Of a stretch of DNA of 64,000 nucleotides, positions 35,772 through 49,100 are shown one piece after another. Origin of the DNA: Lineus longissimus. Its lineage: Eukaryota > Nemertea > Pilidiophora > Heteronemertea > Lineidae. The DNA is taken from positions 14,937,431 through 15,001,430 of the forward strand of contig NC_088322.1 of assembly GCF_910592395.1 (NCBI RefSeq), in the 5' to 3' direction. A program made the position numbers and the translations under genes. Every line of letters begins with the position of its first letter. Position 1 is the first letter of the stretch. Below the pieces are notes generated by a model. That model made no database searches, was not told the DNA's origin, and saw only the letters and a program-made list of their open reading frames with translations.

Positions 35772-37235
35772 ATATTATTTATTACTCCGGTCTCCACAGA
35801 AATCAATCAGGGGTTTCAAGGAGCAACCAGAAGGCGCATACTTGAACTCGTCAAATCTGAAGACATTCAGTAGAAAATAACGTTTTGTCATTTATTTCCA
35901 AATTTCCCCCATTCGTCAGCATCAAGTCAACAGGCACGGAGGAGAAGTATGTGGATGATTGTGGTAATGCATCGATGAATACTCATGGACTTCGGCAGAG
36001 TGTCACAAAAATCGGAATATTTAAGGACGTGTCGGATACCTTAAAACTAAAGTATGCTGTACAGCCGTTGTTGATTATCTGGAGTTGTCATGTAAGAAAA
36101 GCTCTTTGCTTGTCAAGTTGGGTTGAAATATCAATGGTTAGCTCACAGCATGTTAGGAATATTCAAAACACAATGACATTTCTCAATATCACGGTCTTTC
36201 TCCAAATTAGGTTTACATATCCAAAGATGAGATTATAAAATGCACTTGAGTCACACTGAAGCAGAGCGTTTTAGCTCCTCCTTGCAAAAAAAGTGGGGAG
36301 ATCATCTTGATACCATTTTTGATTTGAGCTACTTTTTAAGGTCGCAGAGGTCAAACGGTATCAATGGGCAGTTAACGAGTCAAAGCTGTGGCAAGTAAAT
36401 TAACCACCAAGGCCAAGTGTTTGAAACTTTGTATGCATAACCAACCACAGTTGACACCCAACAGCGAATTTCGGTTCAATGTAATTTTGGACTCGGTCAC
36501 TAGGGGACCAAAACAAAAAACAAGAAAAGTGCCGTATTATATAGTGGTGACATAATGACCGTATCACGTGAATTTTACGATAAGGTTTTACTCCTCAAAT
36601 ATCGGGCAGATTGTCAGCATACATTTTCATCTCAGATATATCTCAATAAGGATATTGCGCGCTGCCTGGTTTCGTGTGTTGGCCAATTTGTGAAGTGCAC
36701 ATTGGTGAAATATATTCACGATGTCATGCAGGGCCGCACAATAGAACATCAGCCATTGATTTTCTCACGGTGCTTTTCTACAACGGCGAGGTGGGCCTTT
36801 AATGCCGACAAGCCGCCAGAAAAAAAATCAAATAGAAGTGTACATATCAACAGCGAGGAATGAATCATACATGTTGGGTCAGATAGGTGAATATAATTGA
36901 ATCGAGTTCGTTGCGTGATATTCAAAGTTGTTTCTTCTTATACCGTGAGAATACCCTCGATTCACTCTTCTAACACTGTTTTGGAATATGCAAGCCAATC
37001 CCCCATATATATAATGCCTTGTGAGTCTAGAGCACAGAAATTAGTCTAACGCTTATTCCGCCAATCCCAAAAAACATCACGATTCATGCTACATCAAAAT
37101 GAATGATTTTTGTTCCTATATAGTCAGGTTTGAGGGGTCAAGGCACACACCAAAACGATCAGGAGAACTTGAAATAATGGGCTCAGCAAAAAAGAAGAAA
37201 AAAAACCGGTCAAAAACGCCTGTATATTCCCTTTA
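35772..37235. other. Intergenic sequence, no gene recognised
   Basis: Open frames at 35885-36238 (117 codons) and 36555-36863 (102 codons) on the plus strand resemble no family I know. They have neither splice partners nor coding-like composition, and I treat them as chance frames. Confidence 0.35.
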
Positions 37236-37953
37236 TGGTAATAATAATAATAATAATACGAGTCTTATATAGCGCAGTATCCAACCATTAACTGGCCGCT
37301 CAAAGCGCTTGATAGGCCTCTTTAAAAAGCAAATGTTTAAGTTGTCCCTTGAAAGATAACAGAGAGCTGCAGTTCCTAACAGTTGAAGGAAGTTTGTTCC
37401 ACAGCTGAGGGGCTCCAATTGAAAATGCTCTACCACCGACTGACATGACATTGGCCTTTGGGATAGACAGAAGAACGGGCGATGAAGAGCGCAGAGTTCG
37501 AGAAACGGTATGAACGGAGAGAAGTTCTGAAAGGTATCGGGGAGCAAGTTGGTGAAGACACTTGTAAGTAAGAAGGAGAACCTTGTACTTGATGCGCTGT
37601 TGCACAGGAAGCCAATGTAGAGACCTGAGTACTGGGGAAATGGAAGATCGTTTCTTGGTCTTGGTAATTAGGCGAGCGGCAGAATTTTGTACCTTCTGTA
37701 GGGGTATAATTGTTGAATTGGGACAACCAAGGAAAAGGGAATTACAGAAATCCAGGCGAGATATTACAAGAGCCTGGACATATAACCTGGTGGTATTTGG
37801 AGTTAGATATTTTCTGATTTTCCCGATGTTACGAATGTGAAAATTGGTGGCCCGTACACATGTGTTAATGTGTTCTTTGAAATTGAAATCACGGTCCAAG
37901 ATCACACCCAAATCTCTTGCAGAAACAGAACAATATGCATTAATTTGCATCAA
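37236..37953 (-). pseudogene. 5'-truncated jockey/CR1-like LINE, reverse-transcriptase C-terminus
   Basis: A 217-codon frame (37953-37300) matches the C-terminal part of non-LTR retrotransposon reverse transcriptases. It contains DLGVILDRDFNFKEHINTCV, LVISRLDFCNSLFLGCP, LQKVQNSAARLI, LHWLPVQQRIKYKVLLLTYK, then APRYLSELL, GGRAFSIGAPQLWNKLPSTV and a terminal FKGQLKHLLFKEAYQAL. The catalytic palm with the FADD-type motif is absent. Downstream on the minus strand is a short 3' region with AAGCGCTTTGAGCGGCCAG and GCGCTATATAAG, ending in (TTA/ATT)n. This is the normal outcome of incomplete target-primed reverse transcription. The frame itself has no stop, so the insertion is fairly young. The clade within the jockey/CR1/L2 group is not resolved. 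Confidence 0.85.
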
Positions 37954-38850
37954 TGATACGGATGGCGGGGAGATTAATAGTGCTTAATAAAGTATTCACG
38001 GTATACGTCATCCGTGACTCCATTTTGATACTTTTGCCGAACCAATCAATTTAAGGTACTTTCGGAATTCTTAATATGTTCCTTGAACCCTCAAACCTCG
38101 GTATGGACACCATGATCCCGACTCAATCATGAATACCAGAAGAGGTACTGAAATTGTCGGTGCGGTGGCCATCTTTGAAGCCAATTCGGATATTGCTGGC
38201 CAATCAATTCATTTTGACAATCTTTAAGCTGTTTATTTTCCTCCTAAATTGACTCCACTAAGGAGGGAGGGTGTGAGATCAAGAGGCAACCTCGACTAAA
38301 GGCTTTGATAGAATGAGACAAAATGTCGTTGTAAATCAAACAATTGAAAGCGAAATACAGTGGAACTACCCTTTGCGGGTACCTCTCAATTATGGAAATT
38401 CTCTCTATTAAGGACACTAGTTCTGGTACCGAATCGGTTGTTTTTATTCAATTTGACCTCTATAGTCAGGACATCTGTCTATTAAGGACAGCATTTGTTA
38501 GAGAGTTTCTACTGTAATGGGTAATCTAAATAGATTCAATACATTCACAAACTTCTTTCATTCGAAGCATCGAAGGCAGCTAATTCGGCACATCAAAATA
38601 TCCTGAGAATCTTTTGTGATTTAGATCGTTCGTGTCAAGCCTTTGCGATCGTGTTCCTGCGAAAGCTTTGTCACTGTGCTTATCGTTATGGGACAGGCGA
38701 CGTTATCACCGCTGTCATTGGTCAATCAGGAAGAGCAGTGGCCGCTATTTTCTCCCGCGTTGAAAACAATGAAGAACAATGGCGGGTGTGGTGTGAAATT
38801 CGATATTTCCTAAATCAACAAAAATAGTTTTCGTAGTACTAAGTGTTGGA
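37954..38850. other. Intergenic sequence, no gene recognised
   Basis: No recognisable exon, RNA gene or tandem array. Confidence 0.4.
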
Positions 38851-39250
38851 GGACGTTTTTGAACTTTCGTTTAATGAGGATAAAGTTTAGCAGAAAGAAG
38901 GAATTTCACAACGATTCGTTAGTGTGTGAATGACGTTTTTGAACTTTCGTTCAATGAGGATAAAGTTTAGCGCAAAGAAGGAATTTCACAACAGTTTGTT
39001 AGTGTGTGAAGGACGTTTTGGAACTTTCGTTCAATGAGGATAAAGTTTAGCGGAAAGAAGGAATTTCACAACAATTCGTTAGTGTGTGAAGGACGTTTTT
39101 GAACTTTCGTTTAATGAGGATAAAGTTTAGCGGAAAGAAGGAATTTCACAACGATTCGTTAGTGTGTGAAGGACGTTTTGGAACTTTCGTTTAATGAGGA
39201 TAAAGTTTAGCGGAAAGAAGGAATTTCACAATAATTTGTTAGTGTGTGGC
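38851..39250. repeat. Five 80-bp tandem repeats upstream of the mucin-like gene
   Basis: GGACGTTTT(T/G)GAACTTTCGT begins units at 38851, 38931, 39011, 39091 and 39171, an exact 80-bp period. Each continues with AATGAGGATAAAGTTTAG, GAAGGAATTTCACAA and GTTAGTGTGTGAA. Units differ by a few substitutions. The array ends about 870 bp before the signal-peptide exon at 40120. Confidence 0.92.
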
Positions 39251-40119
39251 TATTATCATTTCGAAATCCGAGGATTTTGAAACAGGGCAATAACGTTTTG
39301 ATGTGACCTGGCTTAAACTGTTCTGCCAGCAAGACGTTTCACAGTTTCAATTATGCTTTAAAATTCTTGTTATCAATTTTAGTTCATTTACTCCTGCGAT
39401 TTGTCAGCGTAATTAAATTGTTAATTTAAGAACCCACCGTGAACAACCTTTTCTGGTATGAGGGGACATTGATTTTTAAAGAGTGGTCACCAAAAGGTCA
39501 GTGTATTTCCTGCATCTCACAGTACATCGGCATAGTTCCCTGACTTCGCATTTGGGTCGTTTCGCAATAACCATTATGACCATCTCGCTCCTGTCTAGTA
39601 TCCCCCTTGTATGAACATTCATGAACCTCCCTATCAATGATATGAACTGCCAACACATTTGGGGCCATACTATTACTCTCTGGCTTCTTCCGACTTGGTG
39701 ACCTGTTGTTTTTCTCATTTCGAGGGGAACTTCCACTGGACTTTTGACAAAAGAGATAAATCAACATCTAAAGCCACGCAAAATAACTTTTTTTTGTTGG
39801 GCGAAACTATGTAAGGGGTTTATGATCATACGATACGCGTTTGGGTAAGCACTGGATATCGCGCCTTTAGCGCATGTCCCGACAGGCCCGATGAGAGTTA
39901 AGCATCCTGCCAAATTTCGTTGTGGTTGTCGGGCCGATATCGTGAAAACATCTGGCAAATAGACGACTTGTCGCAGTGATTCCGCGCGACAGGACTGCGT
40001 CCGGAGTCTCAGTTTGGGCTGATATGATATAATGGATTACCGCAGTAACGATGTTCTGGAAACTGGTATATTCAATCTCATTTCAATTTTCATTTTCTAG
40101 AGCTGGCTGATCAGCAACA

Positions 40120-43100
40120 ATGGTTCGGATCGGCGTATTCCTGGTGGCGATTACCGTAATGGCCAACGGTAAGTGCCATTAAAGCTAATTCCAGTCCTAT
40201 TTTCGCACCTCAGAATGTCAAGTGCTATCGGCCGAAATTTCACAGTTTTGATGAAAAGCTTTAAATAGTTCAATGCCAGATTGATTATCGAAATCATATT
40301 GCAGAACGAAATATTTTTCGGTGCTGCCATCTGTCGCTTAAAAAGTAAACTGATTTCCAATGCACTCATATATCTTCGGCTTTACCTCTTACCTTTAGCA
40401 AACATTCTTAACCAGTCAACTACAAAAAGAAAGAAAGCACACTTACTAAAAGTAAGAAATTAATGAAGCATGGTTAATGACTTTCACCCCGAAACTAATT
40501 TGAAATGTGATAGTTTGTAGATTTTAACTTCAACTATGATGCTTTAACATTCATAAACACATTCTTCATCAACAGTAACGCTAACTTCTACCTCAATCGC
40601 GACGTCTTCAACTCCTTTGAGAAGCTCGTTATCTTCTTTATCTGTTTCACCGTCTTCAACAACAATTGTCACATCGCCGGCACAGACAATTACCTTGCAA
40701 GATGCACGAACTTTTACTTCGACGTTGTCGTTTACAAAACAATCAGATGTCTTATCAACAGTTACGCCCACTACAACATTCCCGGTGACATTTTCAACAC
40801 GATTGAGTAACTCATTATCTCTGTCACTGACTTCATCGACAAAGGCGACATCGTCGGCACAAACGAGTACATTTTCGTCAGTGATTCCAACTTTACCTCC
40901 AACTGTGTCGTCCACAACACCGTCAGGTTCCTCATCAACAGTTACGCTAACTTCCGCTCCAACTCTGGCGTATTCAGCACCATTGAGTACCTCGTCAGCT
41001 GCTTCAATAACTCTGTCCTCAACGCCATCGAGAAGTCCGTCGACTGCAACACCAACTTTATCTCCAACTTTCACGACTTCAACACAATCAAGTTACTCAT
41101 TGTATGTATCACCGACATTAACATTTATGTCAAGTTTCGTACCAGCATCGACTTCAAACTTGACGTCTTCAGCATCATCAAGTGGCTCGTTATCTGTATC
41201 GCCGACATTAGCAACAACCGTGACATCGTCGGTAAAAACCAGTGCCGCATCGACAGTTACACCAACTTCAACTTCTACTGTGACTTCGTCAATACCATCA
41301 GGTACTTCGTCCTCTGCAACACTCAGTTTAGCTTCTACATTAACGGCATCAGCACCACCAAGAAGCCTAACAACAGTCTTACCGACTTTAACACATACTT
41401 CGAGGTCTTTAACACCGTCAAGTACCTCGTCAACTGCTACACTAACTTTGACTGCATCTGTGACATCTTTACAAAAATTAAGTAGCTTGTTATCTCTATC
41501 ACCGTCTTCAACAAGAACCGTGACATTGACAGCTTTATCATCAACAGTAACCCAAACGTCTTCAACATCAGTGATTTCCTCGTCAACTGCTGCGCCCTCC
41601 TCAACAATGCAGTCCTCGACAAGCACTGGAGTATCAACCGCGCCCTCCTCAACGATGCAGTCCTTGACAAGCATTGGAGTATCAACCACTCCCTCCTCAA
41701 CAATGCAGACGTCGACAAGCATTGGAGTATCAACGACTCCCTCCTCATCGATGCAGTCCTCGACAAGGATTGTAGTATCAACCACTTCCTCCTCATCGAT
41801 GCAGTCCTCGATAAGCACGGGAGTATCAACCGCGCCCTCCTCAGCGATGCAGTCCTCGACAAGCACTGGAGTATCAACCACGCACTCCTCAACGATGCAG
41901 TCCTCGTCAAGCACTGCAGTATCAACCACTCCCTCCTCAACAATGCAGTCCTCTACAAGCACTGGAGTATCAATCGCGCCCTCCTCAACGATGCAGTCCT
42001 CGACAGGCACTGGAGTATCAACCGCGCCCTCCTCAACGATGGAGTCCTCGACAAGCACTGGAGTATCAACCGCGCCCTCCTCAACGATGCAGTCCTCGAC
42101 AAGCACGGGAGTATCAACCGCGCCCTCCTCAACGATGCAGTCCTCGTCAAGCACTGGAGTATCAACCACTCCCTCCTCAGCGATGCAGTCCTCGACAAGC
42201 ACTGGAGTATCAACCGCGCCCTCCTCAACGATGCAGTCCTCGTCAAGCACTGGAGTATCAACCACTCCCTCCTCAGCGATGCAGTCCTCGACAAGCACTG
42301 GAGTATCAACCGCGCTCTCCTCAACGATGCAGTCCTCGACAAGCACTGGAGTATCAACCACTCCCTCCTCAGCGATGCAGTCCTCGACAAGCACTGGAAA
42401 ATCAACCGCGTCCTCCTCATCGATGCAGTCCTTGACAAGCATTGGAGTATCATCCACTCCCTCCTCAGTGATGCACTCCTCGACAAGCACTGGAGTATCA
42501 ACCGTGCCCTCCTCAACGATGCAGTCCTCGTCAAGCACTGGAGTATCAACCACTCCCTCCTCAGCGATGCAGTCCTCGACAAGCACTGGAGTATCAACCG
42601 CGCCCTCCTCGATGATGCAGTCCTCGACAAGCACTGGAGTATCAACCGCGCCCTCCTCAACGATGCAGACCTCGACAACCACTGGAGTATCAACCGCGCC
42701 CTCTTCAATGATGCAGTCCTCGGCAAGCACTGGAGTATCAACCGCGCCCTCCTCAACGATGCAGTCCTCGTCAAGCACTGGAGTATCAACCACTCCCTCC
42801 TCAGCGATGCAGTCCTCGACAAGCACTGGAGTATCAACCGCGCTCTCCTCAACGATGCAGTCGTCGACAAGCACTGGAGTATCAACCACTCCCTCCTCAG
42901 CGATGCAGTCCTCGACAAGCACTGGAGTATCAACCGCGTCCTCCTCATCGATGCAGTCCTTGACAAGCATTGGAGTATCATCCACTCCCTCCTCAGTGAT
43001 GCACTCCTCGACAAGCACTGGAGTATCAACCGTGCCCTCCTCAACGATGCAGTCCTCGTCAAGCACTGGAGTATCAACCACTCCCTCCTTAGCGATGCAG

Positions 43101-46100
43101 TCCTCGACAAGCACTGGAGTATCAACCGCACCCTCCTCGATGATGCAGTCCTCGACAAGCACTGGAGTATCAACCGCGCCCTCCTCAACGATGCAGACCT
43201 CGACAAGCACTGGAGTATCAACCGCGCCCTCTTCAATGATGCAGTCCTCGACAAGCACTGGAGTATCAACCGCGCCCTCCTCAACGATGCAGTCCTCGAC
43301 AAGCACTGGAGTATCAACCGCGCCCTCCTCAACGATGCAGTCCTCGACAAGCGCTGGAGTATCAACCGCGCCCTCCTCAACGATGAAGGCCTCGACAAGC
43401 ACGGGAGTATCAACCGCGCCCTCCTCAACGATGCAGTCCTCGACAAGCACTGGAGTATCAACCGCGCCCTCCTCAACGATGCAGTCCTCGACAAGCACTG
43501 GAGTATCAACTGCGCCCTCCTCAACGATGCAGTCCTCTACAAGCACTGGAGTATCAATCGCGCCCTCCTCAATGATGCAGTCCTTGACAAGCACTGGAGT
43601 ATCAACCGCGCCCTCCTCAACGATGCAGACCTCGACAAGCACTGGAGTATCAACCGCGCCCTCCTCAACGATGCAGTCCTCGACAAGCACTGGAGTATCA
43701 ACCGTGCCCTCCTCAATGATGCAGTCCTCGACAAGCACTGGAGCATCAGCCGCGCCCTCCTCAACGATGCAGTCCTCGACAAGCACTGGAGTATCAGCCG
43801 CGCCCTCCTCAACGATGAAGACCTCGACAAGCACTGGAGTATCAACCGCGCCCTCCTCAACGATGCAGTCCTCTACAAGCACTGGAGTATCAATCGCGCC
43901 CTCCTCAACGATGCAGTCCTCGACAAGCACTGGAGTATCAACCGCGCCCTCCTCAACGATGCAGTCCTCGACAAGCACTGGAGTATCAACCGCGCCCTCC
44001 TCAACGATGCAGTCCTCGACAAGCAATGGGGTATCAACGACTCCCTCCTCATCGATGCAGTCCTCGACAAGGATTGTAGTATCAACCACTTCCTCCTCAT
44101 CGATGCAGTCCTCGATAAGCACGGGAGTATCAACCGCGCCCTCCTCAGCGATGCAGTCCTCGACAAGCACTGGAGTATCAACCGCGCACTCCTCAACGAT
44201 GCAGTCCTCGTCAAGCACTGGAGTATCAACCACTCCCTCCTCAACAATGCAGTCCTCTACAAGCACTGGAGTATCAATCGCGCCCTCCTCAACGATGCAG
44301 TCCTCGACAGGCACTGGAGTATCAACCGCGCCCTCCTCAACGATGGAGTCCTCGACAAGCACTGGAGTATCAACCGCGCCCTCCTCAACGATGGAGTCCT
44401 CGACAAGCACTGGAGTATCAACCGCGCCCTCCTCAACGATGCAGTCCTCGACAAGCACTGGAGTATCAACCGCGCCCTCCTCAACGATGCAGTCCTCGTC
44501 AAGCACTGGAGTATCAACCACTCCCTCCTCAGCGATGCAGTCCTCGACAAGCACTGGAGTATCAACCGCGCCCTCCTCAACGATGCAGTCCTCGTCAAGC
44601 ACTGGAGTATCAACCACTCCCTCCTCAGCGATGCAGTCCTCGACAAGCACTGGAGTATCAACCGCGCTCTCCTCAACGATGCAGTCCTCGACAAGCACTG
44701 GAGTATCAACCACTCCCTCCTCAGCGATGCAGTCCTCGACAAGCACTGGAGTATCAACCGCGTCCTCCTCATTGATGCAGTCCTTGACAAGCATTGGAGT
44801 ATCATCCACTCCCTCCTCAGTGATGCACTCCTCGACAAGCACTGGAGTATCAACCGTGCCCTCCTCAACGATGCAGTCCTCGTCAAGCACTGGAGTATCA
44901 ACCACTCCCTCCTCAGCGATGCAGTCCTCGACAAGCACTGGAGTATCAACCGCGCCCTCCTCGATGATGCAGTCCTCGACAAGCACTGGAGTATCAACCG
45001 CGCCCTCCTCAACGATGCAGACCTCGACAACCACTGGAGTATCAACCGCGCCCTCTTCAATGATACAGTCCTCGACAAGCACTGGAGTATCAACCGCGCC
45101 CTCCTCAACGATGCAGTCCTCGACAAGCACTGGAGTATCAACCGCGCCCTCTTCAACGATGCAGTCCTCGACAAGCGCTGGAGTATCAACCGCGCCCTCC
45201 TCAACGATGAAGGCCTCGACAAGCACGGGAGTATCAACCGCGCCCTCCTCAACGATGCAGTCCTCGACAAGCACTGGAGTATCAACCGCGCCCTCCTCAA
45301 CGATGCAGTCCTCGACAAGCACTGGAGTATCAACCGCGCCCTCCTCAACGATGCAGTCCTCTACAAGCACTGGAGTATCAATCGCGCCCTCCTCAATGAT
45401 GCAGTCCTTGACAAGCACTGGAGTATCAACCGCGCCCTCCTCAACGATGCAGACCTCGACAAGCACTGGAGTATCAACGGCGCCCTCCTCAACGATGCAG
45501 TCCTCGACAAGCACTGGAGTATCAACCGCGCCCTCCTCAACGATGCAGTCCTCGACAAGCACTGGAGTATCAACCACTCCCTCCTCAACGATGCAGTCCT
45601 CGACAAGCACTGGAGTATCAATCGCGCCCTCCTCAACGATGGAGTCCTCGACAAGCACTGGAGTATCAACCGTGCCCTCCTCAATGATGCAGTCCTCGAC
45701 AAGCACTGGTGCATCAGCCGCGCCCTCCTCAACGATGCAGTCCTCGACAAGCACTGGAGTATCAGCCGCGCCCTCCTCAACGATGCAGACCTCGACAAGC
45801 ACTGGAGTATCAACCGCGCCCTCCTCAACGATGCAGTCCTCTACAAGCACTGGAGTATTAATCGCGCCCTCCTCAACGATGCAGTCCTCGACAAGCACTG
45901 GAGTATCAACCGCGCCCTCCTCAACGATGCAGTCCTCGACAAGCACTGGAGTATCAACCGCGCCCTCCTCAACGATGCAGTCCTCGACAAGCAATGGGGT
46001 ATCAACGACTCCCTCCTCATCGATGCAGTCCTCGACAAGGATTGTAGTATCAACCACTTCCTCCTCATCGATGCAGTCTTCGATAAGCACGGGAGTATCA

Positions 46101-49100
46101 ACCGCGCCCTCCTCAGCGATGCAGTCCTCGACAAGCACTGGAGTATCAACCGCGCACTCCTCAACGATGCAGTCCTCGTCAAGCACTGGAGTATCAACCA
46201 CTCCCTCCTCAACAATGCAGTCCTCTACAAGCACTGGAGTATCAATCGCGCCCTCCTCAACGATGCAGTCCTCGACAAGCAATGGAGTATCAACCGCGTC
46301 CTCCTCAACGATGGAGTCCTCGACAAGCACTGGAGTATCAACCGCGCCCTCCTCAACGATGGAGTCCTCGACAAGCACTGGAGTATCAACCGCGCCCTCC
46401 TCAATGATGCAGTCCTCGACAAGCACGGGAGTATCAACCGCGCCCTCCTCAACGATGCAGTCCTCGACAAGCACTGGAGAATCAACCGCGCCCTCCTCAA
46501 CGATGCAGTCCTCGACAAGCACTGGATTATCAACCGCGCCCTCCTCAACGATGCAGTCCTCTACAAGCACTGGAGTATTAATCGCGCCCTCCTCAACGAT
46601 GCAGTCCTCGACAAACACTGGAGTATCAACCACGCCCTCCTCAACGATGCAGTCCGCGACAAGCACTGGAGTATCAACCGCACACTCCTCAACGATGCAG
46701 TCCTCGACAAGCATTGGAGTTTCAACCACCCCCTCCTCAACAATGCAGACCTCGACAAGCATTGGGGTATCAACGACTCCCTCCTCATCGATGCAGTCCT
46801 CGACAAGGATTGGAGTATCAACCACTTCCTCCTCATCGATGCAGTCCTTGACAAGCATTGGAGTATCATCCACTCCCTCCTCAACGATGCAGTCCTCGAC
46901 AAGCACTGGAGTATCAACCGTGCCCTCCTTAACGATGCAGTCCTCGTCAAGCACTGGAGTATCAACCACTCCCTCCTCAGCGATGCAGTCCTCGACAAGC
47001 ACTGGAGTATCAACCGCGCCCTCCTCAACAATGCAGTCCTCGACAAGCACTGGAGTATCAACCGCGCCCTCCTCAATGATGCAGTCCTCTACAAGCACTG
47101 GAGTATCAATCGCGCCATCCTCAACGATGCAGTCCTCGACAAGCACTGGAGTATCAACCGCGCCCTCCTCAACGATGCAGTCCTCGACAAACACTGGAGT
47201 ATCAACCACGCCCTCCTCAACGATGCAGTCCGCGACAAGCACTGGAGTATCAACCGCGCACTCCTCAACGATGCAGTCCTCGACAAGCATTGGAGTTTCA
47301 ACCACTCCATCCTCAACAATGCAGACCTCGACAAGCATTGGGGTATCAACGACTCCCTCCTCATCGATGCAGTCCTCGACAAGGATTGGAGTATTAACCA
47401 CTTCCTCCTCATCGATGCAGTCCTCGACAAGCACTGGAGTATCAACCGCACCCTCCTCAACAATGCAGTCCTCGACAAGCACTGGAGTATCAACCGTGCC
47501 CTCCTCAACGATGCAGTCCTCTACAAGCACTGGAGTATCAATCGCGCCCTCCTCAACGATGCAGTCCTCGACAAGCACTGGAGTATCAATCGCGCCCTCC
47601 TCAACGATGCAGACCTCGACAAGCACTGGAGTATCAACCGCGCTCTCCTCAACGATGCAGTCCTCAACAAGCAATGGAGTATCAACCACGCCCTCCTCAA
47701 CGATGCAGTCTGCGACAAGCACTGGAGTATCAACCGCGCACTCCTCAACCATGCAGTCCTCGATAAGCATTGGAGTTTCAACCACTCCATCCTCAACAAT
47801 GCAGACCTCGACAAGCACTGGAGTATCAACCGTGCCCTCCTCAACGATGCAGTCCTCTACAAGCACTGGAGTATCAATCGCGCCCTCCTCAACGATGCAG
47901 TCCTCGACAAGCACTGGAGTATCAATCGCGCCCTCCTCAACGATGCAGACCTCGACAAGCACTGGAGTATCAACCGTGCCCTCCTCAACGATGCAGTCCT
48001 CTACAAGCACTGGAGTATCAATCGCGCCCTCCTCAACGATGCAGTCCTCGACAAGCACTGGAGTATCAATCGCGCCCTCCTCAACGATGCAGACCTCGAC
48101 AAGCACTGGAGTATCAACCGCGCTCTCCTCAACGATGCAGTCCTCAACAAGCACTGGAGTATCAACCGCGCCCTCCTCAACGATGCAGTCCTCGACAAGC
48201 ACTGGAGTATCAACCGCGCCCTCCTCAACGATGCAGTCCTCGACGAGCACTGGAGTATCAACCGCGCCCTCTTCAACGATGCAGGCCTCGACGAGCACGG
48301 GAGTATCAACCGCGCCCTCCTCAACGATGGAGTCCTCGACAAGCACTGGAGTATCAACCGCGCCCTCCTCAACGATGCAGTCTTCGACAAGCACTGAAGT
48401 ATCAACCGCGCCCTCCTCAATGATGCAGTCCTCAACAAGCACTGGAGTATCAACCGCGCCCTCCTCAACGATGCAGTCCTCGACGAGCACTGGAGTATCA
48501 ACCGCGCCCTCTTCAACGATGCAGGCCTCGACGAGCACGGGAGTATCAACCGCGCCCTCTTCAACGATGCAGTCCTCGACAAGCACTGTAGTATCAACCA
48601 CGCCCTCCTCAGCGATGCAGTCCTTGACAAGCACTGAAGTATCAACCGCGCCCTCCTCAACGATGCAGTCCTCAACAAGCACTGTAGTATCAACCACGCC
48701 CTCCTCAGCGATGCAGTCCTCGACGAGCACTGGAGTATCAACCGCGCCCTCTTCAACGATGCAGGCCTCGACAAGCACTGTAGTATCAACCACGCCCTCC
48801 TCAGCGATGCAGTCCTCGACGAGCACTGGAGTATCAACCGCGCCCTCTTCAACGATGCAGGCCTCGACGAGCACGGGAGTATCAACCGCGCCCTCTTCAA
48901 CGATGCAGTCCTCGACAAGCACTGTAGTATCAACCACGCCCTCCTCAGCGATGCAGTCCTCGACAAGCACTGGAGTATCAATCGCGCCCTCCTCAACGAT
49001 GCAGTCCTCGTCAAGCACTGGAGTATCAACCACTCCCTCCTCAGCGATGCAGTCCTCGACAAGCTTTGGTGTATCAACCGCGCCCTCCTCAACAATGCAG

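Noticed and set aside
35885-36863. Plus-strand frames of 117 and 102 codons
   Set aside because: No recognisable motif, no splice partners and base composition like the surrounding spacer.
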